From Haematococcus lacustris (Eukaryota; Chlorophyta; Chlorophyceae; Chlamydomonadales; Haematococcaceae), in contig JASKMD010000013.1 in the NCBI GenBank assembly GCA_030144725.1, positions 6,461,869-6,525,868 on the forward strand: 64,000 nt of DNA, read 5' to 3'. The notes under the pieces are model-generated. The model searched no databases. It had not been told where the DNA came from and saw only the letters and a program-made list of their open reading frames with translations. Position 1 is the first letter of the stretch. Each line of letters begins with the position of its first letter. Made by a program: the position numbers and the translations under genes. Positions 22,749-34,469 of this stretch are shown here, in pieces.

Positions 22749-23316
22749 GTAGCTCTGGACCTCGCGACCCCACAGCCATTCGCAGGATGTAGAGAGGAGA
22801 GATAACCAAGGCAGTTGGTGTACAGTGTTGCATCCTTGATGGACAGGCATATGGTGGCATAGCTGCGGTGCAGAGCCTGCTGGGGCGTGATAAGCGTGAT
22901 TGGGCCGGTGTGCTGTGATTCGTCATTGGGGTAATTGTTGGGAAGGTACCAGAGGTAGGGCTCTGGAGAGAGTGTGAGTTCAATGGCCTCGGCGCAGTTG
23001 AAATGTGTGCAGTGAAATTCCACAGTTTAGAATGCGGCATCCACAATCTCAAGTCCTTATGCAATGCAAGTGTAGCTGTGTATCCCTCAACCCTCTTTGC
23101 CTGTCTACCTGTCTGCAATGATGATTGTTCTATACATTCATATGTTGTAAACGCCACTGTACGTCTTCAAGAAGGCCAGAAGAGGCACTGTCTCCCTCAC
23201 TCGGCGATGTGACGGTTTTGATTTTGTGAAAGTTTGGCTTCGTGGGCATCCGCCGCAGACCGATTATGACGCTAAGCGTTGGCTATTGAGGCTCGCCGCA
23301 ACCAGGGCCGTAGACA
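22749..23316. other. Intergenic region between LRR and coiled-coil genes
   Basis: It holds the 3' end of the LRR gene with TGTAA at 23146-23150, then the start region of the next gene in the same direction. I see no other gene. Confidence 0.6.
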
Positions 23317-26300
23317 ATGCAGCTGTCCAATGCACAGCGCCCGGCCTCGGCTCGGCCGCAGCCTCCGGCCATACTGACGCAGTCCCAGCCATCTCAGCGT
23401 ATGACACAAGCTGGGGGAGGTCAGATGGCGCGGCCCGGCGGGTTCCAGCTTTTGTCGAGCCAGCCCACGCAGGCGCCCACGAACCTTGGTTTCAACAGCC
23501 TGGCAAGCACTGGAGCTGGTTTTGGCTCGCTCCAAGGCCTAAAAGACCAAGCTGGTGCGACCGGCTTCAAAGCTTTCTCACCGTTTGGAGCATCAAGAAA
23601 CACCACAAGCTGCGGTGTCTCGATATGCAGATCGCATGCTTCAGCGAGAGAGATGTGCACAGAAGGCGAAAGACGACATGGTGTGTCTAGGTTTGTGGTA
23701 TGCGATGGCGTATGGGCAAGAAGCCCAGTACATCAATCAAAACGTCTCCAATTGGAGATGCAGGCTGCACAGCTCACGTCAAAAAGTGAAGAGGTCCAGC
23801 GGCTCATTGGAGAGCTGCGCTCTCAGAGAGAGGCAAATGCCTCACTAAGCACACAAGTGCAGCAAGGTAGCATAAGCTGATGATGTAGATGCAAGCATCT
23901 GTACCAGTAAGCTTGCTTGCAAACCAGCACGCAGCTTGATGTGGAACTTTTGTGCAGCTGATGCTCGGGCTCAACACATCAGTGAGAAGTTGCAGATGCT
24001 GCATGAGATGCACAGCCTGTTGTTGGAGGATGTTGGAAGCTACAAGACTGAGCTGGAGCAAGGTGAAGCCCAGAACTAGTAGGGCGCTCTGACACAAACC
24101 CTGCAGTGGTCATTAGCAACAACCAATTGAGTGTTGTATTGTGCGTAGGCAAGCAGGATGTGCTAGTCATGCAAACAATCGCTGCGAAGCAGGAGGAGTC
24201 AGTCGAGGTGGGCTGGCTTGCCACGTCTGGCCTGCTAGCACAGCTGAACTCCATCCATGTTTGCTGGCCTTGGTTTGGCACTCGTTCAGGATTTGCTAAG
24301 CAAGTTCACCGCCTTGGCTAAGGAAAAGGAGCAGCTGATCACAGCAGTGCGCAATGGTGAGCTGGCACCAGTTGCTGTGCCGCACCTGGTGATCTGCATA
24401 GTATGGGCTGTCTTGTCTTGCCATGCAGCTTCCCAGCTGCACACCGAAGCAGTGCAGCAGTTAAATGCTGCTGAGCAGCACAGAGATACGTTACAAACTC
24501 AGCTATCCAATGCGAAGGACATTGAAGCCGCGCTGGTGAGTCTTGCTGGTGCTCATCATAAAGGGAGCCGGCTGGCTCTGGTTTGCATTGCCAGGCTGGA
24601 CCTTCGAATGCGTTGTTTTGTAAATTAAACAAGCTTCCACTCACCTGCTTCTTTGCAGCGGCTACAAGTGACTGAGCTGACGGCCCTGAATGCCAGCCTC
24701 AAGTCTGACATGCAGACAGCGGCAGAGGCGTCTCTTGCATCACTGACCGCCTGCAAGCAAGAGCACCATGCAGCAATCACAGCAATGGAGGCCAAGTAAG
24801 AGTGTTTGGGCTTGCCTTGAGGCTCATCAGAGCAAGGTGCTCCTAAAGCACCTGGCCAGTCTTTGCCAGTTGAGCGGCTGGTACACTTTTCAACGCTGCA
24901 GGATAGGCACACTCGAGCAAACACTGGTGCGGGAGAGGGCTCAACAGCAGGAGTTAGAGACCGTTCACAGGGAACGGCAGCAGCAAGCAGAGGAATCCTT
25001 ACGCAAAGCTGCATCGGACAATGCTCAACTAACAGTCGCACTCAAGGTAGGAGTACGGCAAGAATTGGACCGTATTGAGATACCTACGCTGCATTGTACA
25101 GGTTGTGTCACGCTGTGTCACACTTGAATTTGACAAGAGGGTGGCCCACGTTACCTTACCAGAGCTTAGTGACTCCCGGTCTGATTGCAGGGTGCACAGG
25201 AACAAGCTGCATCCACCAGTGCCCAACTGGAAGCCAGTGCTTTGGAGGTGAAGAAGTTGCAGTCGGAGGTCAATGATCGCATTGCGCACATCGCTGAATT
25301 AAGAAGGATACAGGGCCAGGTGAGGCTTATAGGTATAGCCCCATGCATTGGGCTCCTACGGCACAGTCAGGCGGGTGTGGGACCCTACTTCACCATTGGC
25401 AAATGTGAAACGAGGCAGGCAGTTCTAGGTTGTATTTCCCTTGGCCGTGGTGTTCAGCTCTACCTTGTCATCATAATCATTATCATCACCACCACCACCA
25501 CCATCACCACCATCTCATGACATTCTTTGATATGCACATCTGCTTCAGCACGAATGACTAAGGACTCCACCGGTGCAGGCTAATCAGATGCGGCTTTGGG
25601 CCTGGGCCATATGTTTCTAGCTCTGCTTTGTGTGCTGGATGCACCTGTAGCTGGAGACCAGTGAGGCAGCCAGCAAGGTGCGAGTGACTGAGCTGGAGTC
25701 CCAGGTGGTGGAGGGGACTGAGGCCCTGAAGGCCAGCCTATTGGACCTGGAGGCAAGCAAGGCAAGTTCTGGACAGTGGAGGACAGGAATGCTTGGTCAC
25801 CAGCAGGGCTGCAAGGCCAATGTGTGCTGGTTGCATGCTCTGCTGTGAGCAGGCTCAGTATGCAGCAGAGAAGGCAGAGCAGGAGGGCATCACACTGAAG
25901 GCTGCTGAAGCTGCTCGGGAAGCCCAGGTAACCAAGAAGCATAAGAGCCTTTGCTAAGTTCTGTCAGAAACGACATGCATCAGATTGTTGCTGGTTATGG
26001 TGCAAGGTGGTGGTTGGCCATCGCTGCTTGCAGGCTGCCTTGGAAGCTCGACTGCAAGACAGTGCTGCCAAGCTTGCTGAAGTTGAAGCGGCTGCAGCTG
26101 CTGAGCGTGAGCAAGCCCAAGCACAGGCTGCTGCTGCTTCTGCTGCTTCTGCAGCCGCCGCTGCTGCTGTAGCCACCGCTGCTGCAAGTGCTCAGGTGAC
26201 AACATCTTCAGCATAACTTCCCTTGTGGTTGTATACAGGCCAACGCAGCAGCTAGTCTCCCATGCAGCAATGCCTGTCGGGCACACAAACCCCGTCAATG

Positions 26301-29300
26301 CGGTCCTAGTCGAGTTGCCAGTTTTGTGCTGCAGGCTGAGCTTCAAGACAGACTGGATGCAGCAGTTGCAGCTGCTGCATCTGCGAAGACTGCTCTTACG
26401 GAAGCCCTTGCTCAGGCTGGCAAGCGGGAGGGGGACCTCAAAGCCAAGGTGAGACCCGCCTGCTGCGAGACGTCCTTGTGCCAGGCCTCTTGCATCTATG
26501 AGCTGTACTGCATGTCATGTGCTGCACTCTGGTGGGAGGGCGGCAAGGAGACGCACCCGATGCTACCTTCTTGTTTGCCCGATGCATGTCACTGATGATG
26601 GCGTAGTCTTGTTTCTACCTTTCTTCCATGCACTGCATTGTCCCTACTACGGACACAGTCCCACTAGCCTGTTTCTCATCAGCCAGAGCTGCGCAAAGGT
26701 CTTCCCGCTGTTGTTCTGCCTGCAGTTAAAGCAAGCAGATGACAAGCGTAACAGTGAGATGGAGGCAAACAACCAACAAGCCCGCATGGCATTGGAGACA
26801 CAGAAAGCCAAGTGGGCTGCAGAGCTCACAAAGGTAGGACTGCAATTGTGACTCCGAAGAGTAAGGTGTGCCACGTTTGTCCAAGCTGCATGCCTGCTAT
26901 GTAACGTTGCAGCTGAGTAGTAGTTGGTGGGGCTCTTGAGTGGGAGGCATTGACTGTGTCAACGCCCTGGGATGTGCAGGTGAAGGAGGAGTTGAAGGCG
27001 GCGGTGGCAGATCAGGCTGCCCTGCGGCAGGCAGCTGCCCAGGCTGAAAAACAACTGAAGACAGAGCGAGGTGCAGCTGGCAAAGATGTAAAGCAGGCTG
27101 TGAAGAAGGCAGAGGAAGCTGCCAAGGCCCAGTTGGATGCAAGCCTGCAGGCCCTCAAGGAACAGCTGGGCAAAGAGCACCAGGGGATATTGGCAAAGGT
27201 CAAGGCAGAAACAGAAGAGGTGAGGTGTCATAGCACCTACTGTTGTGCGATGAAGATGCACCATCACGGTTGCAGGGCGTCATGCACAATTGGCAAGTCT
27301 GCATCATGAGAGTTGCGCAGCTATGGTGGTGTGCGACAGTGTCTCTGGGCAACGCGACTTCGTGGCTTGACATGGCCAATCATGCAGGCTGTGCGCGCAC
27401 GCCTATCGGAGCAGCATGCCAAAGACCTAACAGCAGCTGTGGAATCAGCCAAGCAGGCAGCGTCCCTGCACAGCGCTGCCCTGCAGAAGTAAGGGCTACG
27501 CTGCAACTCTGCTGGCTAGGAGTCATCTATGGTGTCCTCCCCTTCACCACAACCATCACAAGCTGATATCACTAACATCATCATCGTCATCATCATCACC
27601 ATCATGCCCATCACCGCTACAATGTCTGTTACTATCTCTACCTGGGCCATTGTAACCTCCATACTACGGCTCAACCTTGGTACCATACTTCAGTGCTGCC
27701 AGCTCCATGATCACAGCCACAGTGTGGCTGCCCTGCAGGGAGCATGAGCAGAACTTGAAAGCTCTGCAAGACGAGTTGACGGCTGCCCAGGCAGCTGCTG
27801 CAGCAGCAGCATCCAGTCGTGATGCCGGGGTGACGCAGACATTGGAACAGAAGGAAGCCCAGCTGAAGGTGGGTCAACACATCGCAGCCCCAGGGGCCTG
27901 GAGCTGCAGTATGTGTATCGCAGGCAGTGCACCATTCAATCCTGCATGCTTGGAAGGCATGCAGAGAGGCTGCCCCTTCCTCCAGCTCTGTTGGGGACGG
28001 CATTGAGCAGTGGGGCTACTGCCGTCACCTGGCTGCGCAGGCACTTGAGGCCAAGCTGGATGAGGCCGCCGCCCTGCAGGGGGCTGCTGAGCAGGCCCAC
28101 AGGGAGCTGCAGCATCAACTGCAGGAGGCCACAGCAGGCAGCAGCAACCTGGAGCAGAGGGTCACGGAGCTGCAGGCAGAAGTTCAGGAGATGAAAGCAC
28201 GCACCGCAATAGCAGAGAAGCATGCTGCTGAGCTTGCCGCACGTCCACCCATCAGGCAAGTGCGCCACACAAGCAACGAGTTCTGCAGGACTGCAGGCAG
28301 GGATGGAGGCAAGCTCTGGGTGAAGTCATCTGTTCTCCCTTTGTTGTGACACTGCATGTGGGTTGCTGTGCTATACATGGCATGTGTTATATATGTGTTA
28401 CATATGTTTATGTGTCACATATGTAATACATATGTGTCAGATGTGTGTAACTAAATGTGCATTATATCTGTTAGATATGTTATGTGTATATATGTGATAC
28501 ATAGCATGGGATGTGGGTCCGCAGTGCGGCAGTGGATGACCACCTATCAGCCCTGACCACCCCAGTGGCCTCTGACGCCAAGTCAGCAGACAACCTCACC
28601 GCGCTGGGCAAGACTGCACCCATGCCAGCCACCAAAGTGAGTCCTGGTCACGCACGCAGGCCAGGCTGGGGGTGGCAGGAGGGTTGGCGTACATGTAGTA
28701 TTTGGAAAGTAGTCGGCTGCACAGCTAGCCACTGTCAGCTGCCAAAGCAGACAAGTCAGACATCGTGTATTGTGCATGTGCCACCTGCACAGAGGACATC
28801 TCTCTAACGGTTTTCATTTGAGCAATGTTATGCAGCAGAACAGATGCCACAAATAACAGGGCAAGGGGGCGCCTGGGGCTGCCGCAGGTGCCTGCCAAGG
28901 AGCCGCCTCGTTACTTTGACACTGAGCCTCGTGAGCCAGCTGCCCCTGTGGCGTCAAAATTACTGTTGAACAAGCGCAAAGCAGCGGCTGCACAGGAGCC
29001 ACCTGCTGCCAGCAAGGTCAGACTGGCTACCGATGGCTGCCCATGGGCACTCGAAGTGCTGCCATGTGAATTGACTTGAACCCTCTGCTTCTACCTGCCC
29101 CTGCATTTCCTTGCGTGGTCACCATAACAGCTTACTCGTGACAATGTTAGTAGGTCCCATTGCAGGACTGGCTGTGCCACATGCTCCAGCTCCCTTAGTG
29201 ACACATGTAGCAACCCTGCACGAGTGCGCGCCTTTTACTGCTGCCTACCTGCAGGCAGCGGCCCTGGCTGCCAGCCATCTTGGCCCGGGCAGCCAGGCCT

Positions 29301-30145
29301 ATCCCGCCATGACAGATGATGAAGGCGACCGCGTAATAGACACCCGGGAGGGTGTGGCTGGCCTCTTCTCAGGCACTACCCCCCAAGCTGCCAAGCAGGC
29401 CGCCACCAAGCGCCTTAAGGTGACCAGCTTGCATGGGTGGCTGCAACCACAATGGTGCATGGGGTTGCCAGCTGCCTGCCACCTTCCTGCCTCACATGCT
29501 GCCAACATCATCGGGCACCCATGCTGAGCACAAAACGCCCTGCCCCACCCCATGTGCTGCTCAGCTGCTTCTCTGTACCCGTCATGCTGGAGTGTGTGTT
29601 GCATGGCAGGGTGTTGAATTCAGCAACGAGCCAGGCTCCGCTGATACAGGCGTCAAGCCCTCGGGCCGCAGCCTGATCTCAGGCCGGCCCACAGGCCTGC
29701 TTGGGGGTGGCAACAGACTGTTCTCCGGTGGGGTGCGCCCCAGCATTGCAATGACAGGCACCGCCACTGCTGCCGCTGCTCTGGGAGACAGCACGCGGGT
29801 CAATGTGCAGTCGGCAGCTGTTGATGCAAAAGGCAATGGCATTAAGGTGAGTGCGACAAAAGGCAGAACACTGCACTGTCGCACATCAAAGGTTGTGCAA
29901 GGGTATGCTCCAAACCTATGCACACTGTTAGACTGCAGTGAACCCAACATGTCTCTTGCTGAAGCCGTGGCACATCCACGGGCCACAAGCTCACACCACA
30001 TGTGCTGCAATGCTACCTGGTTACGCTGCAGAGCGGGCGTGCAAATGGAAACAAGTCCAAGTCTAGCGGGCGACTCAAGGCCTTGAACGGCACACAGCAA
30101 CCTGCTGCTGCACCCAAAACGCTGTCGGGCCTGTTTGAAATCTGA
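23317..30145 (+). CDS. Long coiled-coil protein, 22 exons, about 1103 aa
   Basis: Exons 23317-23866, 23958-24062, 24149-24207, 24290-24356, 24429-24535, 24659-24795, 24902-25046, 25191-25319, 25651-25761, 25853-25927, 26034-26195, 26335-26448, 26726-26833, 26980-27219, 27388-27488, 27739-27868, 28041-28255, 28525-28636, 28888-29016, 29255-29419, 29610-29846 and 30032-30145 join in one frame. The N-terminus is Gln/Pro/Ser-rich with FG dipeptides (GAGFGSL). About 650 residues follow of Ala/Glu/Lys/Gln heptad-like coiled coil (e.g. EELKAAVADQAALRQAAAQA). The C-terminal tail is basic and Gly/Ser-rich (LLLNKRKAAAA, RLFSGGVRP), ending TLSGLFEI. Introns after exons 9 and 17 have GC donors. No motor or enzyme domain is seen; a structural role in cytoskeleton, basal body, nuclear pore or chromosome axis is possible, but I cannot assign one. 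Exon 1 may contain a frame problem near 23590-23740. Confidence 0.82.
28378..28505. repeat. AT-rich ATATGT/ACATAT repeat in an intron
   Basis: Degenerate copies of TGTTACATATGTTTATGTG-like sequence fill intron 17 of the coiled-coil gene up to its acceptor. Local composition is far more AT-rich than the surroundings. Confidence 0.7.
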
Positions 30146-30266
30146 AAACACCACAGCGCCAGCCTTGCTTGCAGCTCACTACCACATGTACAGGCAGCAG
30201 CAAGACATGACAGGCCAGCTGTGTTTTGTGCAGCTTGCATTATTGACTGCCTATCACAACTTCGGG

Positions 30267-30350
30267 TGAGGCGGCCTGGCTTGCTGCAGTGGTCATGAGT
30301 TGCCAAGGCTGACATACAACTAAAGACAGAGCGAGGTGCAGCCGGCAAAT
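30267..30350 (+). pseudogene. Decayed duplicate of coiled-coil exon 14
   Basis: The segment ACAACTAAAGACAGAGCGAG and the following GTGCAGCCGGCAAA match exon 14 (27040-27090, ACAACTGAAGACAGAGCGAG) with few changes, and weaker similarity extends upstream. It lies after the stop codon of the same gene, in the 3' UTR or just beyond. Confidence 0.65.
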
Positions 30351-30490
30351 GTGTGGTGATTGAGTTGCATGCCACGCAAATGTATGGGAGCAGGCGTGTC
30401 CTTGTATTCTACACATGCACATATACAGAGCATTCTGCAACACCGACGATCATCACGATGACGTTACACTGGTTTGTATCTGGGTGCAAG

Positions 30491-30495
30491 TGTAA
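30491..30495 (+). terminator. Poly(A)-type signal TGTAA
   Basis: TGTAA is the usual polyadenylation signal of volvocalean algae. This copy is about 345 nt after the stop of the coiled-coil gene, a plausible 3' UTR length. Single pentamers also occur by chance. Confidence 0.4.
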
Positions 30496-30679
30496 CAGAA
30501 GCTTGCAGATTGAATAAAGCAGGAGTAATTTTCGCCCCTGGTACCGGGTCTCATTAGATGTCAGGTGTAATGGATCTCACTTCCGCCTCATTCCGGTTGC
30601 CGCCACTCCGGTTGGATGGCGGCCTGATGCACCACCCAGCACGGCCACTCCTCTCCGATGGTGTTGCTCAGTCCATGTG

Positions 30680-33177
30680 ATGTCCCCGAAAAGGAACTGC
30701 AAGCGCCCCGTCTCCCCAGCACCCTCCGCAGCCGGTAAGCCGCAGAGCTTGAGGAAAAGGCCCCGAAGCTAACTGACGACGCGGCGCAGTGTGCCCCACG
30801 CGACATTGCGACCTTGTGCATCAAGTCCTGCCGTGCGTGTGCTGTGCTTTCCCGTGTCTGCAGGCGCCAGTGGCAGTGGGCAGCAAGTCCAGGGGCAGGG
30901 GCAGGGGCAGGCTGCCAAGGTAGTGATTGCCGAGAGGCGCCAGGTCATCAAGGCTGGCCTGCGTGGCCTTGTGAAGGCAGCCCTGCCTGATCTCAGCCCC
31001 GCACAAGTCGACGCCATTGTGGCTGAGATTAACAAGCGCATGACCATGGGCAGCAAGCAGTGTGTCCTGGCAGCAGTCCTGTGCCTGTCAGTGTTGCTTT
31101 CCTCTTTCCTAGGCCAGCCCAGTCCAGCCCAGCCCACCCAAGACTTCCCAGCAGCAGGTCCAGCCCCAGGCCCCCCTCCCCCACCTGACCCAGCCTGCCC
31201 TCCCTATGCCCACCCCCGCGTTGCCACACGCACCTCCCCTCGCACAGCAGCCGCCCCAGCCCAGCTGCCCCCCCCAGTGCAGCTTGACATCTGGGACCCA
31301 CAGCTGCTGGCACAGATCAAGAATGCCATGCAGCTGCTCACCAAGGCCAGCGTTCTTGAGCACCTGATGCGTGGGCCCCACCACCCCGGGCATCAGGCTG
31401 CTGCCCGGTGAGGTGGCGGTGTTTGAGCAGCCCAGCAGCGCTTGGCCGGTGGCAATGCTCCAGCAGCTGGATGAGGTGCACCTGACAGGGGATGGCAACT
31501 CTCTCAACGCCAATGCCAACACCATCATCACCAGCATCTAGGAGTTCTACCGGCACCCGGGGCGGTTCATCAACAAGTGGGGCAAGGCGATGGGGGTGGT
31601 GGGGTGTGGGTTCAGCCGGGAGGTGAAGAAGCGCTTCCCCCAGCTAGTGCTAGGCCGCCTAGACTATAGCCAGCCGGACCCACATCACAGGTGGCGCTTG
31701 CCGGCCAACAGCGTACTGCGGCAGCCTTGGTGGAAGGAAGAGGTAGTCATGCACAGGAGGTTGCTGGGCCTGCCGGCCACGTGGCGGGAGGGACAGGACT
31801 CCATAGGGAAGGGGGGGGCAGGCAGGCTGCCTATAGAGTTTAGGGGGCGCTATGTCTTGTTCGTGAACCGCAGCCTAGAGGGCTGTCAGACAGCCCCCCA
31901 CGCCAAACCCCATGGCAACCGCCACCTCCCTCGCACCTGCCCGCGCCCCTTCACCATGCTCCCCATGGTGGGGGTGCGGGCCAGGCATTTCGTCATTGAT
32001 GACAGAGTGCTGCATGGGGTGCTGACTGACCTAGGCATGACCACCCTCACAAGGGCCCAGCTTCAGGCAGACAGCCTGCCCCATTGGCAGAAGTTCATCC
32101 GGTACAGCCAGCTGCAAAACAGCGGGTGGGACTTTGCGCGCAGGGTAGAGACTGATGGGGTCAGCGTCAGTGTGCACTTCGTGCGCAACCTAGTAGTCAA
32201 GGAGCCAGTGGAGCCGCCTTGCATAGGGCGTGAGCTCACAGCCACCAGTGACTTCAGCGCAGCCACCCACATAGCAGTTGGGGTGGACCCAGGCGTCACA
32301 CAGGCCATCAAGGCAGCGCATGCAATGCGGGACCTAGTCACAGGTCAGGTGGTGAGGCAGTGGGAGTGGGAGCTGACTAAGGGGCAGCTGAAGCATGACA
32401 GCGGGCTTACCAAAGCCAAGCAGGACACAGCCCGCTGGTCAACTGCCATCAAGCCACAGCTGCTGCAGCTGGCAGCTGCCACCCCAGCTGGCACAACCAT
32501 GGACAGCCTCCAGGCCCACATCCTGGCCCTAAAGGTCTCCTGGGACGCACTGTGGGAGCTGTGTGCCTTGTGAGCTGCACCTGCCAGATGACCGGCCTAG
32601 GCCCGAAGACTGGGTACCCCCAGCAGGCCAGGTCAACCAGCGGCTGTTGCGCCCAGCATGGAGCCTGCGGCATTCTAAGGATGTGCGGGGCCTTAAGTGG
32701 TGCCATGAGGTGCCGCCCAACCCCCCTCCCCCTCCCCCAGCTCAGCACCCGCCTGCCCACGGCCCCCCTGCCCCTGCCCCTGCCCAGGACCTCCCTGCCC
32801 CTGCCCAGGACCCCCCTCCCCCTGCCCAGGCCCCCCCTCCCCTCCCCCCAGCCCAGGCCCCACTCCCTCCCCCTCCCCTTGCCCAGCCCCTCCCTGCTGC
32901 ACCTGGCCCAGTGCCACGACCCCAGGCCCCTTCATGGGGCAGGTGGCTGGACCGGGACACCAACCCCTGCCTCAATTTCCAGCGCATTGGGGAGAGCAAG
33001 CAGCGCCCCCTGGAGCTGTGCAGCTGGAAGGACAGGGAGGCTCTGCCCCCCGTTGGCAAGGAGTACCAGCAGGGCTACAAGCGGGTCAATGACCGGTTGC
33101 CCAAGGCCAGGCAGAGGCTACACCGGGCTGCAGAATACCGCCGAGGCATAGATGGACGGGCCCGCAACAATGCGTAG
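30680..33177 (+). mobile_element. Decayed, internally deleted Fanzor-like (eukaryotic TnpB homologue) gene
   Basis: A start MSPKRNCKRPVSPAP (basic, NLS-like) splices (donor after 30734, acceptor before 30864) to a Gln-rich piece and AERRQVIKAGLRGLV. After another intron come a Pro/Gln linker, WDPQLLAQIKNAMQLLTKAS and HLTGDGNSLNANANTIITSI. The frame is broken by two shifts in C-rich runs and by TAG at 31539-31541 before EFYRHPGRFINKWGKAMG. The 31590-32573 frame has the RuvC-I motif AVGVDPGVTQ (32280-32303) and DSGLTKAKQDTARW, as in Fanzor/TnpB. After WDALWE it jumps to PCELHLPDDRPRPEDW (32565 on) and the RuvC-III motif WLDRDTNPCLN (from 32944). The expected RuvC-II glutamate and zinc-finger region between them is absent. 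These proteins are RNA-guided DNA nucleases when intact; this copy should be inactive. Confidence 0.65.
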
Positions 33178-33555
33178 GCCCTAGTAGTTTGCAAAGGCTG
33201 CCAGCCTTACAAAGCATTAAGCTGTTAGTTTTGATGAGGAGCCCAGTGGTCAAGGGGGATTAGCCCCTTGAACGAGTGCCACCGGAGTGGGGTTTGTAGT
33301 CATCAAGGGTGCGACCGAGGATGCTTCAATATGATTGTAGCGGAGTGAGATTACCCACAGTCCAACATGTTGTTCCTTGTTGAATGAGTTTTGTTGACTG
33401 CATGCCCATTTACTGACATGCCATACGTTTTTCAATGTGTAACGCTCCCACTAGCATTGGCTCAAAATGTGGTGCGAAGCCATGATGAGTAGCTCTGGGT
33501 TAAGCAACGTGCGTGGCAAAATGACACTGCAGCGAACACTGAGGGCTGTGGATGA

Positions 33556-33640
33556 GGATTGGAACATGCACTTTGTATCCAAGCTGGACACCTGCCTCAA
33601 TTTGCCCTACATCCGAAAGAGTTCCAGGGTGCGCCATGAT
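33556..33640. repeat. Dispersed repeat, copy 1
   Basis: GATTGGAACATGCA, TGTATCCAA, TTTGCCCTACATC and TTCCAGGGTG occur in the same order at 36829-36912, with about 80 percent identity. It lies in an open frame (33467-33838) that may be a remnant of a mobile gene; no function is recognised. Confidence 0.7.
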
Positions 33641-33779
33641 CCCATGCAACCATCCAAGCTGGCACATGCCTCACTTTACCAGGGTACATTCAAGAGGTTC
33701 CCTAAAGCCCTCACGCTACTCCAGAATGAAGCAACAGTCGTGCTTGAACACAGGATGCGAGCTCATCATTGTAAGGCTA

Positions 33780-33870
33780 CTGCTAGCACACACATCCTCT
33801 CTGTGAGGGGTCAGTTATTTTATGTTGGGTTGAAGTAGCTCTAGCTACCTCTGCCATTTGCGCCGCAAAT
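33780..33870. repeat. Dispersed hairpin repeat, copy 2 (partial)
   Basis: CACACACATCCTCTCTGTGA followed by GGGG matches the start of the copies at 7775 and 34470; the downstream blocks are weak. Confidence 0.55.
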
Positions 33871-34305
33871 CAATTTTCAGATTTTCAATGAAAATGAAAG
33901 TGTTTAATTGAAAAACTGAAAGAGTTTCATCGTCAGTGAAACTGAGCGGATGCCGCTGGTTCTCAGCCTATCCTTTCAAACGCGACTTGTTTGTAGGCCT
34001 GTATTGTTTGAATTGCAGAAATACTTAGGTTGCCAAAGGTCAGACATGCAAGCCATTTTAAAAGATGCAAGCCGTCCATGCTGTCTGTGGCGTCCATGCT
34101 GTCTGTGGCGTTTTCTGGCTTGCGCTTCTTCCGCTGTGGCTGTAGCGCGCTGGCGCCAACCAAGTTAATCACAGCACAGCCAATCACTCTCGATCTGCGA
34201 TCTGACCGGGGGCAGCACCCGGCATTTTCAGATTTTCTGTGAAGACGTTCAGATTTTCAGATGAAAAATTTCATTGAAAATCTGAATGAAAATCTGAAAT
34301 TTTCA
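33870..34305. mobile_element. AT-rich foldback (MITE-like) element
   Basis: Both ends carry CAGATTTTCA and its complement TGAAAATCTG, several times over at the right end (34229-34305), so the ends can pair. The interior includes a tandem 18-bp duplication, GTCCATGCTGTCTGTGGC, at about 34074-34110. No coding capacity is seen. Exact ends and target duplication are unclear. Confidence 0.55.
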
Positions 34306-34469
34306 CAACACTGCCTGCACAGCTTTGCCATGGTTGGGCGGCCTTCCCATCTGTACAGCTCAGGCCGTCCTGTATCCCTACCCTTCACTTCTCCACAGGA
34401 GTCAGAGACCGGTGTGTGTCCCTAACCTAGGTCCCTAACCCTAGGAGTCGATAGAGCCCTATCCTACCC

